Below are positions 39,338-47,429 of a stretch of DNA of 54,446 nt, piece by piece. The notes below the pieces were generated by a model, which was given only the letters and a program-made list of their open reading frames with translations, was not told the origin of the DNA and did not search any database. Location: positions 1 to 54,446 of the forward strand of contig CACHWQ010000009.1 in NCBI GenBank assembly GCA_902583645.1, read 5' to 3'. Within the stretch, counting starts at the first letter, position 1, and every line of letters starts with the position of its first letter. A program made the translations under genes and the position numbers. Origin of the DNA: an uncultured Pelagibacteraceae bacterium (lineage in GTDB: Bacteria; Pseudomonadota; Alphaproteobacteria; Pelagibacterales; Pelagibacteraceae).

Positions 39338-40186
39338 ATGAAATTAAATTTAAAAGACATAACATTTATAATAGTCACTTATCATAGTGATAATATTATT
39401 AAAAATTGTCTAGACTCACTTCCAAAAGAGTCAAAAAAAATTATCATCGAAAATTCAAATAACATTAAGTTAGAGAAAGAATTAAAAAATAAATATGACA
39501 ACATTGAGGTAATTGTCTCGAGTAATATTGGTATGGGAGCGGGAAATAATATTGGTTTAAAAGCCTGTAAAACCAATTATGCGTATGTTTTAAATCCAGA
39601 TACTAAACTTCATAACGATACACTCAATAAACTTATAGAAACACTTAGTAATGTTTCTGATTTTACATTAGCATCTCCTTTAAATGATAATGTAAATTTT
39701 CCAAACTATAAAAAAATATCTCCACCTGCAAAAAAAGATAAAAACATTTTATCAGTGAATAGTATTGATGGATTTTCAATGTTAATTAATTTAAAAAAAT
39801 TTAAAGATCAAAATTTTTTTGATGAAAACTTTTTTCTTTATTTAGAAAATGATGATTTATGCTTGAGAGTAAGAAAAAAAAAGGAATTAATATATATTAT
39901 TACTAATTCTCTAATTTATCATAAAGGAGGCATATCTAGGAGCGAAAAACTTGAGTATTTGAGAAATTGGCATTGGATGTGGTCAAAATTTTATTACAAT
40001 AATAAACATAATGGTTTTGTGATTGCAATATCAAAAATTTCAGTAAATTTTATTTCCGCATGTTTTAAATTTCTTTTTTATCTTTTAATATTTAATTCAC
40101 ATAAAAAAAAAATTGCTAAAATGAGAATTTGTGGAATCTACTCATCAGTGTTAGGAAAAAAATCTAGTTTTAGAATAGAGAATTAG
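39338..40186 (+). CDS. Glycosyltransferase family 2 protein
   Basis: A 282-residue GT-A enzyme: FIIVTYHSDNIIKNCLDSLP at the start, NIGMGAGNNIGLKACKTNYA, then VLNPDTKLH in place of a DxD motif, and DENFFLYLENDDLCLRVRKK carrying the catalytic acidic residues. The layout matches rhamnosyltransferases of the WbbL/RfbF kind. Next to rmlAB it may transfer a dTDP sugar. The last 60 residues are hydrophobic. Its 3' end overlaps apt by 4 bp (convergent). Confidence 0.84.
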   Translation: MKLNLKDITFIIVTYHSDNIIKNCLDSLPKESKKIIIENSNNIKLEKELKNKYDNIEVIVSSNIGMGAGNNIGLKACKTNYAYVLNPDTKLHNDTLNKLIETLSNVSDFTLASPLNDNVNFPNYKKISPPAKKDKNILSVNSIDGFSMLINLKKFKDQNFFDENFFLYLENDDLCLRVRKKKELIYIITNSLIYHKGGISRSEKLEYLRNWHWMWSKFYYNNKHNGFVIAISKISVNFISACFKFLFYLLIFNSHKKKIAKMRICGIYSSVLGKKSSFRIEN

Positions 40187-40710
40187 TGTCCAGGAAATTC
40201 AATTAAATTTTCAACTTTATAATTTTTTTTTTTTAAATTATCATTTCCATCAAGATCAAATAAATTTATTACAAATATAAAACCTGCTACATTTCCTTCA
40301 GAAATTTTAACAAGCTTTGCAGCTGCCTCTGCTGTACCACCGGTAGCAATTAAGTCATCAATTATTAAGACATTATCATTTTTTTCTATAGAATCTTTGT
40401 GTACCTCAATAGATGCTGTTCCATACTCAAGTTCAAAGTCGACAGAATAAGTTTCTGCAGGGAGCTTATTTTTTTTTCTCAACATTATAAAAGGTTTTCT
40501 TACTAAATATGATACCGCTGAAGCAAATACAAAACCTCTAGATTCTATTGCTGCAATTTTATTAAAGCTAAAATTTTTGGATTTTTTAACTATTAAATCT
40601 ATACAGTATGAAAATGCTTTTTCATTTTTTATTAAAGTTGTTATATCTCTAAATAAAATTCCCTTTTTAGGATAGTCAGGTATCGATCTAATATAATCTT
40701 TTAAATCCAT
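40183..40710 (-). CDS. apt: Adenine phosphoribosyltransferase
   Basis: A 175-residue phosphoribosyltransferase: IRSIPDYPKKGILFRDITTL, AAIESRGFVFASAV, KLPAETYSVDFELEYG, and the PRPP motif VLIIDDLIATGGTAEAAAKL. It converts adenine and PRPP to AMP. It is divergent from mtnP with a 40-bp gap, and adenine is the second product of MtnP, so the two act in sequence. Family length normal. Confidence 0.95.
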   Translation of the reverse strand: MDLKDYIRSIPDYPKKGILFRDITTLIKNEKAFSYCIDLIVKKSKNFSFNKIAAIESRGFVFASAVSYLVRKPFIMLRKKNKLPAETYSVDFELEYGTASIEVHKDSIEKNDNVLIIDDLIATGGTAEAAAKLVKISEGNVAGFIFVINLFDLDGNDNLKKKNYKVENLIEFPGH

Positions 40711-40750
40711 AAATTTTTAAGTTATAAATAATTAAAGCATTTTAAATAAT

Positions 40751-41620
40751 ATGACAAACAAATTAGCAATTATAGGTGGAAGTGGGTTGTATGATGTAGA
40801 AGAGTTTAAAGATAGAGAATTCTTAGAAATAAAAACATCCTGGGGAAACCCATCTGATAAAATATTAAAAACAAAATATAACAGCAAAGAGGTTTATTTC
40901 ATTCCAAGACATGGAAGAGGTCATTATATTTCACCATCAAAAATTAATTTTAGAGCAAATATCGACGCTTTAAAACAACTTGGGGTATCAGATATTGTAT
41001 CTATCTCTGCAGTTGGATCTCTCAAAGAAAATTTACCACCAGGAAAATTTGTAATTGTAGATCAATTTATAGATCGGACATTTGCTAGAAATAAAACTTT
41101 TTTTGACAATGAGATAGTTGCCCATGTCTCAATGGCTCATCCCACATCTAATGGTTTAATGAATGCCTGTGAGGACGCAATTAAAAAATCTAATATAGAT
41201 TATCAAAGAGGTGGAACTTATGTTGTTATGGAGGGGCCACAATTTTCTACACTTGCTGAATCTAATTTATACAGAAGCTGGCAGGCTGATGTTATTGGAA
41301 TGACAAATATGCCTGAAGCAAAATTAGCTAGAGAAGCAGAAATAAGATATGCATCTGTATCAATGGTTACAGATTTTGATTGTTGGCATTCAGATCATGA
41401 AAATGTTGATGTTCAAAAAGTTATTAAAGTACTTTTAGAAAACGCTGCAAAGGCAAAGGATATGATTAAAAATTTGATAGATAATTTTGAAAAGAATATA
41501 GATCCTAATGATCCTACTAATAATTGTTTAGATGTTGCAATTATAACTGCTCCAGAAAAAAGAACTGAAAAAACTAAAGATAAACTTAAATTTATCGCTG
41601 GCAGAGTTTTGGGAAAATGA
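40751..41620 (+). CDS. mtnP: S-methyl-5'-thioadenosine phosphorylase
   Basis: A 289-residue nucleoside phosphorylase (PNP/MTAP family): KLAIIGGSGLYDVEEF, IPRHGRGHYISPSKINFRAN, VVMEGPQFSTLAESNLYRSW, and MTNMPEAKLAREAEIRYAS. It splits methylthioadenosine to adenine and methylthioribose-1-phosphate, and may accept 5'-deoxyadenosine. The ATGA overlap links it to the GFA gene and then mtnA. The MTA source is the spermidine pathway gene at 45460. Confidence 0.94.
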   Translation: MTNKLAIIGGSGLYDVEEFKDREFLEIKTSWGNPSDKILKTKYNSKEVYFIPRHGRGHYISPSKINFRANIDALKQLGVSDIVSISAVGSLKENLPPGKFVIVDQFIDRTFARNKTFFDNEIVAHVSMAHPTSNGLMNACEDAIKKSNIDYQRGGTYVVMEGPQFSTLAESNLYRSWQADVIGMTNMPEAKLAREAEIRYASVSMVTDFDCWHSDHENVDVQKVIKVLLENAAKAKDMIKNLIDNFEKNIDPNDPTNNCLDVAIITAPEKRTEKTKDKLKFIAGRVLGK

Positions 41621-42066
41621 CTAAAAAAAAAGAATTGAAGGGCCGATGTGGATGTGGAAATGTTAAATATATTATCAAAGACGAACCACTATTTACTCAG
41701 GCCTGTCATTGTAAAGATTGTAAGATTTCTACAGGGTCATCTTTCGTAATTCACACAATGGTTTTAGAAAAAGATTTAGAGGTCAAAGGGGATGTTGCAT
41801 CTATAGAATTACCGACAGGAAGTGGGAAGGGTGTCAATGCTTATTTTTGTATTATTTGTGGTGTGTACGTTTATTGTAAATATAATATTTCGCAAGGCAG
41901 AATTGCCATCAGAACTCAAACTCTAGAAGATCCTATTACACCACAAGCTCATATTTTTGTAAAAAATAAAGATCCCTGGATAGAAATAACAGATAAAAAA
42001 ATTTGTTATGACAAATTTTATGACAGAGATAAAATTTGGCCTAGAAAAAGTTTAGATAGAATTTAA
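41617..42066 (+). CDS. GFA (glutathione-dependent formaldehyde-activating)/CENP-V family protein
   Basis: A 149-residue zinc protein: GRCGCGNVKYII, the CHCKDCKISTGSSF ligand cluster, and YFCIICGVYVYCKYN. The spacing is that of the GFA/CENP-V family, whose members bind one or two zinc ions. Only some bind glutathione. Enclosed between mtnP and mtnA with a 4-bp overlap and a one-base gap. It may act on a small thiol adduct or aldehyde of the same pathway, which is an inference from position. Confidence 0.85.
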   Translation: MTKKKELKGRCGCGNVKYIIKDEPLFTQACHCKDCKISTGSSFVIHTMVLEKDLEVKGDVASIELPTGSGKGVNAYFCIICGVYVYCKYNISQGRIAIRTQTLEDPITPQAHIFVKNKDPWIEITDKKICYDKFYDRDKIWPRKSLDRI

Positions 42067-42067
42067 A

Positions 42068-43138
42068 ATGAAAATTGAGTCAAAAGAATATCGTACAATC
42101 TGGTTTGAAAATAATATTGTTAAAATAATTGATCAAACAAAATTACCACACAGATTTGTAATTAAGGATCTTAAAACTATAAAAGATGTAATAAATGCGA
42201 TCACAATAATGGAGGTTAGGGGTGCACCATTAATAGGAGCCACAGCTGCATATGGAATTGTATTATCTATTTTAGAAAACAATGACCAATCTTTTTTGAA
42301 AAAATCAGCAGATGAGCTAATTAAATCAAGACCTACAGCGATAAATTTAAAATGGGCTGTAGACAGAATGATGAAAAAAATATCAGGAGTGAATAGTAAT
42401 AAAATTTTTGAAATCGCTTTAAATGAAGCAAAAGAAATTTGCGATGAAGATGAAAAATTTTGCGAAAGTATCGGATTAAATGGTCTTAAAATAATTGAGG
42501 AGATTCATAATAAAAAAAAAGATACTGTTAATATTTTAACACATTGTAATGCAGGTTGGCTCGCTACAATAAACTGGGGAACCGCAACATCTCCCATATA
42601 TCACGCACACAAGAAAGGTATTCCTATCCATATATGGGTAGATGAAACTAGACCAAGAAATCAAGGAGCAAATCTTACATCATTTGAACTTAATGAGGAG
42701 GAGGTTCCAAATACAATAATTGCAGATAATACAGGAGGATTACTAATGCAAAGGGGTAAAGTAGATATGTGTATTGTTGGAACAGATAGAACTTTATCAA
42801 ATGGAGATGTTTGTAATAAAATTGGCACTTATCTTAAAGCGTTAGCAGCAAAAGATAACAATATTCCTTTTTATGTAGCACTACCGAGTTCTACAATTGA
42901 CTGGAATATAAAAGATCACAAAGACATTCCTATTGAAGAGAGAAATTCTGATGAATTATCACACATAGAAGGATTGGACAATAAAGGGAATTTAAGAAAA
43001 TTACAAATATATCCAAAAAAAAGTAAAGCAATTAACCTGGCTTTTGATATTACGCCAGCTAAATATGTAACAGGTTTAATTACTGAAAAAGGAGTTTGTG
43101 AAGCATCAACTGAGGGACTTAAAAATTTGTTTAAATGA
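42068..43138 (+). CDS. mtnA: S-methyl-5-thioribose-1-phosphate isomerase
   Basis: A 356-residue enzyme of the MtnA/eIF2B family: VRGAPLIGATAAYGIV, catalytic cysteine in ILTHCNAGWLAT, and catalytic aspartate in IVGTDRTLSNGDVCNKIGTY. It converts methylthioribose-1-phosphate (or the 5-deoxy analogue) to the ribulose form. The Cys-Asp pair shows a true isomerase rather than an initiation-factor relative. It follows mtnP and GFA closely; its stop overlaps the next small gene by 4 bp. Confidence 0.94.
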   Translation: MKIESKEYRTIWFENNIVKIIDQTKLPHRFVIKDLKTIKDVINAITIMEVRGAPLIGATAAYGIVLSILENNDQSFLKKSADELIKSRPTAINLKWAVDRMMKKISGVNSNKIFEIALNEAKEICDEDEKFCESIGLNGLKIIEEIHNKKKDTVNILTHCNAGWLATINWGTATSPIYHAHKKGIPIHIWVDETRPRNQGANLTSFELNEEEVPNTIIADNTGGLLMQRGKVDMCIVGTDRTLSNGDVCNKIGTYLKALAAKDNNIPFYVALPSSTIDWNIKDHKDIPIEERNSDELSHIEGLDNKGNLRKLQIYPKKSKAINLAFDITPAKYVTGLITEKGVCEASTEGLKNLFK

Positions 43139-43338
43139 AAAAAAACTTATACTTTATATTATTTTTGATTATTGCTTTTATTATGCTTTATGTATCAAGA
43201 ATAGAGTACGGATCTCATAGTTTGGATAAATCAATGAAAGCATGCATCATTGCTCAAAAAAAATTAGATAAAAGTAAAAATATTGATGACATCAAATCTT
43301 TTTGCGAGAGAGAAGTTAATAAAAAATTAAAAAAGTAA
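43135..43338 (+). CDS. Small membrane-anchored protein, unknown
   Basis: A 67-residue protein with one N-terminal helix (NLYFILFLIIAFIMLYV) and a charged remainder with two cysteines (about 33 and 59) and many lysines. It could be anchored with a periplasmic tail. It overlaps the mtnA stop (ATGA) and ends one base before the convergent aldolase-SDR gene. No family recognised. Confidence 0.55.
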   Translation: MKKNLYFILFLIIAFIMLYVSRIEYGSHSLDKSMKACIIAQKKLDKSKNIDDIKSFCEREVNKKLKK

Positions 43339-43339
43339 T

Positions 43340-45373
43340 CTATCTTAAAGAGGCCGCAATATTTCCACCATCTACTGTTAAGATTGCACCAGTTGTTTTT
43401 TTAGAAATTGCTAAATGGAAAAACGCTTTTGCCACGTCAATCGCTTTGACCTCATCTGAGAGAAGATTTCCACTCATATATTCTTTAGTAGTTACTGACC
43501 TCGCTTTAGCTCTAGTTTTAATCATACGATCATTTAACAAACCACTTCTAATTCTATCAGCATTTATCCCATTAGATCTGATACCAATAGATCCATAGTC
43601 AACCGCATACTGTTTACACAAATTAAGAAGAGCTGATTTAGGAAGTCCATATGGACCAAAGTTTTTTCCAGGATTAACTGACTGTTTTGAAATATTAAAT
43701 AATAGGCACCCATTTATATTTTGTTTTTTCATAATTTTAATAGTTTCTGATGCACAATTTTGATGGGAAAAAAAATTATCTTCAAAACTTTGTCTTAAAA
43801 TATTATCATCTATCTCAGCTATTGGTCCGCCAATTGCTGTACCAGCATTCGATATTAAAATATCTATTCCACCATAGACTTCTGAAATTTTTTTAAATGC
43901 TTTCTGGACACTTTGTTTTTTTGTAACGTCACAGTACAAGCACAATTCGTTAAACTTCTTCCTAAATTCCTCAATTTTTTTTTTATCTTTGTCTAATAAC
44001 ACAACATCTGCACCATTATTTTTAAAAATTTTATAAATTTCAGATCCAATTGCGCCTGCGCTTCCTGTAATAACAACTACATGTCCTTCCAAGACTTTTT
44101 TTGGTTTCATTATTTTGGCTTGTTCTAATGACCAATATTCAACATCAAATAAGTCTTTTCGAGAAATAAATTTATAGGCACTACTTTCCTGAACACTTGA
44201 AATTACTTTTGCGTTTGTTTCTGATAGATCCCCTGCAATTTTTGCTGATTTGAGATTATTACCAGCTGAAAATAAACCAATATCTTGAACAAAAATAACT
44301 CTAGGAGAAGTGTCAAGCATTATTTTTTTTTGTTTAGTTTTTAATTGATTGTCTAGAAAATAATTTTTATATTTTTTTCTATATTTGTTAAAAGCATTTT
44401 TTGCAGTAGTCTCAAAATCTCTAAGGGTTGAGTTTTTTTTTGGTTTTATTATTAATGGGAAGGGTTTCACTCTGATTACATGGTCTGGTGTAGCCGTTCC
44501 CTTATCATAAAAGTTATCTATATTTTTACTATTAAAAAAATATTTTAACTTATTGTTAACTCTGAAATTTAAAACAAATTTATTATCTTTATTTTCTGAA
44601 AGTAAACCTCTTAAAATTGGTGCTATTTCATTTGGTTTAAACTTTAAACCCAAGTTTTTAATTTGTTTTATTTTTTTTGTTTTTAATTTTTTTAAACCTT
44701 TTTCTGCATCAGATACGTATTTTATCATTAAAGAATAAGCATCTTTCGCATTATTTGCAAAAGTGAATATTCCATGATTCATTAAAATTAAACAATTGAT
44801 GTTTGGGTTATTTCTATAAACCTCGTCGATTTTTTTTGCTAAAGAAAAACCTGGCATAACGTAAGGAACAATACTCACTTTATTTCCAAATATCTTTTTA
44901 CAAAATTTAAAACCGTCTTTTCTATTGGTTACTTCCATAATTGCATCAGAGTGGGTATGATCTACAAATTTGAATGGTAAAAATGCATGCAAAAACGTTT
45001 CTACAGATGGATTTGGAGATTTAATATTAATGAGATTTTTTTTTTGAAAAGCAACCATATCTTCATCGCTTAGATTTTTTTTATTTTTTAAAGATAATAA
45101 TGGATCAAGTTTTACCGCGGGGAGACCTTCAGGTTCAATTTCGGCCATATCCCACCCACTTCCTTTTACACATAGTACATTGTAATTTTTACCATCAATA
45201 TCTTTTAAAGATGTTTTAACCGAAGTATTACCACCCCCATGCAAAACTAGTTCATTATTTCTACCCAATAATCTGGTTGTATAAACTCTAAGCGCTAAAT
45301 CCTTCGAAATACCCTTAGCCTTGTAAAAACTAATGTATTTTTTTGCCTCTATATTAGACCAATTATTTTTCAT
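43340..45373 (-). CDS. Bifunctional class II aldolase / short-chain dehydrogenase
   Basis: A 677-residue fusion. Residues 1 to about 260 are a class II (RhaD/FucA-type) aldolase: HGGGNTSVK (45-53), Glu125, zinc ligands His139 and His141 in DHTHSDA, and His200 in LMNHGIF. Residues about 430-677 are an SDR: ITGSAGAIG, SNAG at 508-511, and Tyr575-x-x-x-Lys579. The known family includes rhamnulose-1-phosphate aldolase/lactaldehyde dehydrogenase (RhaEW). No rhamnose isomerase or kinase gene is present. The location next to mtnA suggests cleavage of (methylthio)ribulose-1-phosphate to DHAP and an aldehyde, then reduction. Divergent from the SpeD-SpeE gene. Confidence 0.87.
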   Translation of the reverse strand: MKNNWSNIEAKKYISFYKAKGISKDLALRVYTTRLLGRNNELVLHGGGNTSVKTSLKDIDGKNYNVLCVKGSGWDMAEIEPEGLPAVKLDPLLSLKNKKNLSDEDMVAFQKKNLINIKSPNPSVETFLHAFLPFKFVDHTHSDAIMEVTNRKDGFKFCKKIFGNKVSIVPYVMPGFSLAKKIDEVYRNNPNINCLILMNHGIFTFANNAKDAYSLMIKYVSDAEKGLKKLKTKKIKQIKNLGLKFKPNEIAPILRGLLSENKDNKFVLNFRVNNKLKYFFNSKNIDNFYDKGTATPDHVIRVKPFPLIIKPKKNSTLRDFETTAKNAFNKYRKKYKNYFLDNQLKTKQKKIMLDTSPRVIFVQDIGLFSAGNNLKSAKIAGDLSETNAKVISSVQESSAYKFISRKDLFDVEYWSLEQAKIMKPKKVLEGHVVVITGSAGAIGSEIYKIFKNNGADVVLLDKDKKKIEEFRKKFNELCLYCDVTKKQSVQKAFKKISEVYGGIDILISNAGTAIGGPIAEIDDNILRQSFEDNFFSHQNCASETIKIMKKQNINGCLLFNISKQSVNPGKNFGPYGLPKSALLNLCKQYAVDYGSIGIRSNGINADRIRSGLLNDRMIKTRAKARSVTTKEYMSGNLLSDEVKAIDVAKAFFHLAISKKTTGAILTVDGGNIAASLR

Positions 45374-45459
45374 ATTTTTTTAAAAAATAAATTTATAGTA
45401 GTTTTTTATTTGAAAGAAGTAAAAAATTTGGTTAAGATTTTTTTGGAGAATCATTAACT

Positions 45460-46500
45460 ATGACAAAAGTTGGAGAGCACATAACTTTAGATATATTGGG
45501 TACACACGGTGAGAAAAAACCTGAATTTTTTGAAAAACTCGTTTACAAAATTGCAAAAAAAGCAAAGGTTACTGTTTTAGAGATATCTAAGCACAAATTT
45601 GAGCCACAAGGATTTACTTTGGTAGCTCTTCTTGCTGAAAGTCATATAAGTTTTCACACTTTTCCAGAAAAAGGAATTATTAGCTTTGATTTTTTTACTT
45701 GTGGGAAAATCAACCCTATAGTTGCCCTAGATATAATAAAAAAAGAGATCAAGCATAAAAAAATTGTAAAAAAAGAATTTAATAGAGATAATATTATTTA
45801 CTATGATGATATTTATAGTTCACCAGGACTTAAGAAATATTATTTAGTTAAAGATGTTTTAGAAGATTTCAGCTCTAAAGTTGGTCAGCATATAGAAATT
45901 TTAAATCTTGAACAGTTTGGAAAATCTTTATTTATTGATAACGAACTTCAAGTTGCTGAAAGCGACGAACATTTGTATAGCTCAACCTTTGTTAATTCTG
46001 GTATCAAATTAAATCCTCGAAAAGATAAATCTGCAATTATTGGTGGTGGAGACGGAGGTGTAGCAAGAGAGTGTATATCACAAGAATTTAATTATATAGA
46101 TTGGTTTGAACTAGATCCAGAAGTTGTCGAAGTATGTGAAAAACATCTAAGTAAAATAGGTAAAAAAGCTACCACAAAGAACTCAGTTAAATGTGTTTGG
46201 GGGGATGCCTTTGAAAGTATTAAAAAAGTAGAAGATAATAAATATGATAAAATATTCGTAGACCTTAATGATGATCAATATTGTATTGATCTTGCAGCCA
46301 AAAATATAAATTCGCTAAAAAGAATTTTGAAACCAAATGGAACAATAACTGCACAAGTTGGAAGCCAAGATAAAAAACCAAAACAGGTTAAAAAATGGCT
46401 TAGTTTGTTTGAAAAAAGCTTTGGTAATACATCTTTAGATAGAATCTATATACCAAGCTTTGATTGTTCTTGGAATTTTGCTTCTTCATTAAATAAATAA
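45460..46500 (+). CDS. speD/speE: S-adenosylmethionine decarboxylase-spermidine synthase fusion
   Basis: A 346-residue fusion. Residues 1 to about 115 are a SpeD: self-cleavage is expected between Glu60 and Ser61 (LLAESHISFHTFPE), with His66 and Cys81 as the processing and catalytic residues. Residues about 120-346 are a SpeE: the SAM-binding GGGDGGVARE at 195-204, then FELDPEVVEV and the WGDAFES stretch. The expected D-E-x-x-Y-H-E motif reads DEHLYSSTFV, so the usual His and Glu after the Tyr are changed. It makes decarboxylated SAM and transfers aminopropyl to putrescine or another amine, releasing MTA. A GGAG site lies 11 bases before the ATG. Confidence 0.9.
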   Translation: MTKVGEHITLDILGTHGEKKPEFFEKLVYKIAKKAKVTVLEISKHKFEPQGFTLVALLAESHISFHTFPEKGIISFDFFTCGKINPIVALDIIKKEIKHKKIVKKEFNRDNIIYYDDIYSSPGLKKYYLVKDVLEDFSSKVGQHIEILNLEQFGKSLFIDNELQVAESDEHLYSSTFVNSGIKLNPRKDKSAIIGGGDGGVARECISQEFNYIDWFELDPEVVEVCEKHLSKIGKKATTKNSVKCVWGDAFESIKKVEDNKYDKIFVDLNDDQYCIDLAAKNINSLKRILKPNGTITAQVGSQDKKPKQVKKWLSLFEKSFGNTSLDRIYIPSFDCSWNFASSLNK

Positions 46501-46557
46501 TTTCTTTTTAAATCATATAATTTGTGAAATACTTATTAAAAAAATATTGGAGGCGAT

Positions 46558-47385
46558 ATGAATATTATTAAAAAATTTAGCTTAGGAGTTTTGATTACTT
46601 TATTTTTATCATTTTCTGCTAACGCTGATAAAATTAAGATTGGAACAGAGGGGGCATATCCACCTTGGAATTCAAAAGATGCTTCAGGTAAATTAATTGG
46701 ATTTGAAGTTGAACTTGCTTGGACACTTTGTAGATATATAGGTCAACAATGTGAGATAGTTGAGCAAGATTGGGATGGAATGATACCAGCTCTTATTATG
46801 AGAAAATTTGATGCAATAATGGCAGGTATGTCAATAACTGCTGAAAGACAAAAAGCAATTAGTTTTTCTCAAGGTTATGCAGATGAAGTTGCATCACTTG
46901 CTGTGATGAAAGGTTCAAATTTAGAGGGTATGGACACGCCAGCTGGAATTAATCTTACTAAACCAAATGCCGAAGCAAAAAAAGCACTAAAAACTTTGAC
47001 AGCTGCTTTAGCAGGTAAAACAGTATGTGTACAAACTGCAACAATTCACCAAAACTTTTTAGACTCGGGTGATGTTGGAAAAGTGAATGTAAGAACATAT
47101 AAAACACAAGACGAAGTTAATTTAGATTTAGCATCTGGTAGATGTGATGCTGCATTAGCTGCCGCTGTAGCTTTTAGTGATTATGCAGAAAAATCGGGTA
47201 AACCAGTTGTATTAGTTGGACCAACTTTTTCAGGTGGTGCATTTGGTAATGGTGTAGGTGTTGGTATAAGAAAAGATGATACAGAGTTACTAAACGCTTT
47301 TAATAAAGCAATCGACAAAGCAAGAAAGAACGGCGACATTAGTAGAATTGCTACTAAATGGTTCGGCTTCGATGCATCTATGTAA
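46558..47385 (+). CDS. Polar amino acid/opine ABC transporter substrate-binding protein
   Basis: A 275-residue periplasmic binding protein of family 3. The signal peptide is about residues 1-23 (ending FSANA). Mature landmarks are IKIGTEGAYPPWNSKDASG, GFEVELAWTLCRYIGQQC, DWDGMIPALIMRKFDAIMAG and ISFSQGYADE, close to the Lys/Arg/ornithine, octopine and nopaline group. Ligand is likely a basic amino acid or opine-like compound. A strong GGAGG site precedes the ATG. A stem-loop separates it from the permease genes. Confidence 0.88.
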   Translation: MNIIKKFSLGVLITLFLSFSANADKIKIGTEGAYPPWNSKDASGKLIGFEVELAWTLCRYIGQQCEIVEQDWDGMIPALIMRKFDAIMAGMSITAERQKAISFSQGYADEVASLAVMKGSNLEGMDTPAGINLTKPNAEAKKALKTLTAALAGKTVCVQTATIHQNFLDSGDVGKVNVRTYKTQDEVNLDLASGRCDAALAAAVAFSDYAEKSGKPVVLVGPTFSGGAFGNGVGVGIRKDDTELLNAFNKAIDKARKNGDISRIATKWFGFDASM

Positions 47386-47397
47386 ATAATTTTAGAT

Positions 47398-47424
47398 TTG
47401 GCGACTATAATATATAGTCGCCAA
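47398..47424 (+). other. Stable hairpin between binding-protein and permease genes
   Basis: A perfect 11-bp stem (TTGGCGACTAT with ATAGTCGCCAA; arms 47398-47408 and 47414-47424) and a 5-base loop, in the 44-bp gap between two genes of one operon. There is no U-tract, and the permease ATG follows only six bases later, so the hairpin occupies its ribosome-binding region. It probably protects the upstream mRNA and lowers permease translation. Confidence 0.8.
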
Positions 47425-47429
47425 TCTGT

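Noticed and set aside
44553-44738. Plus-strand ORF inside the aldolase-SDR gene
   Set aside because: Antisense to a clearly coding region and low-complexity Phe/Leu/Lys translation.
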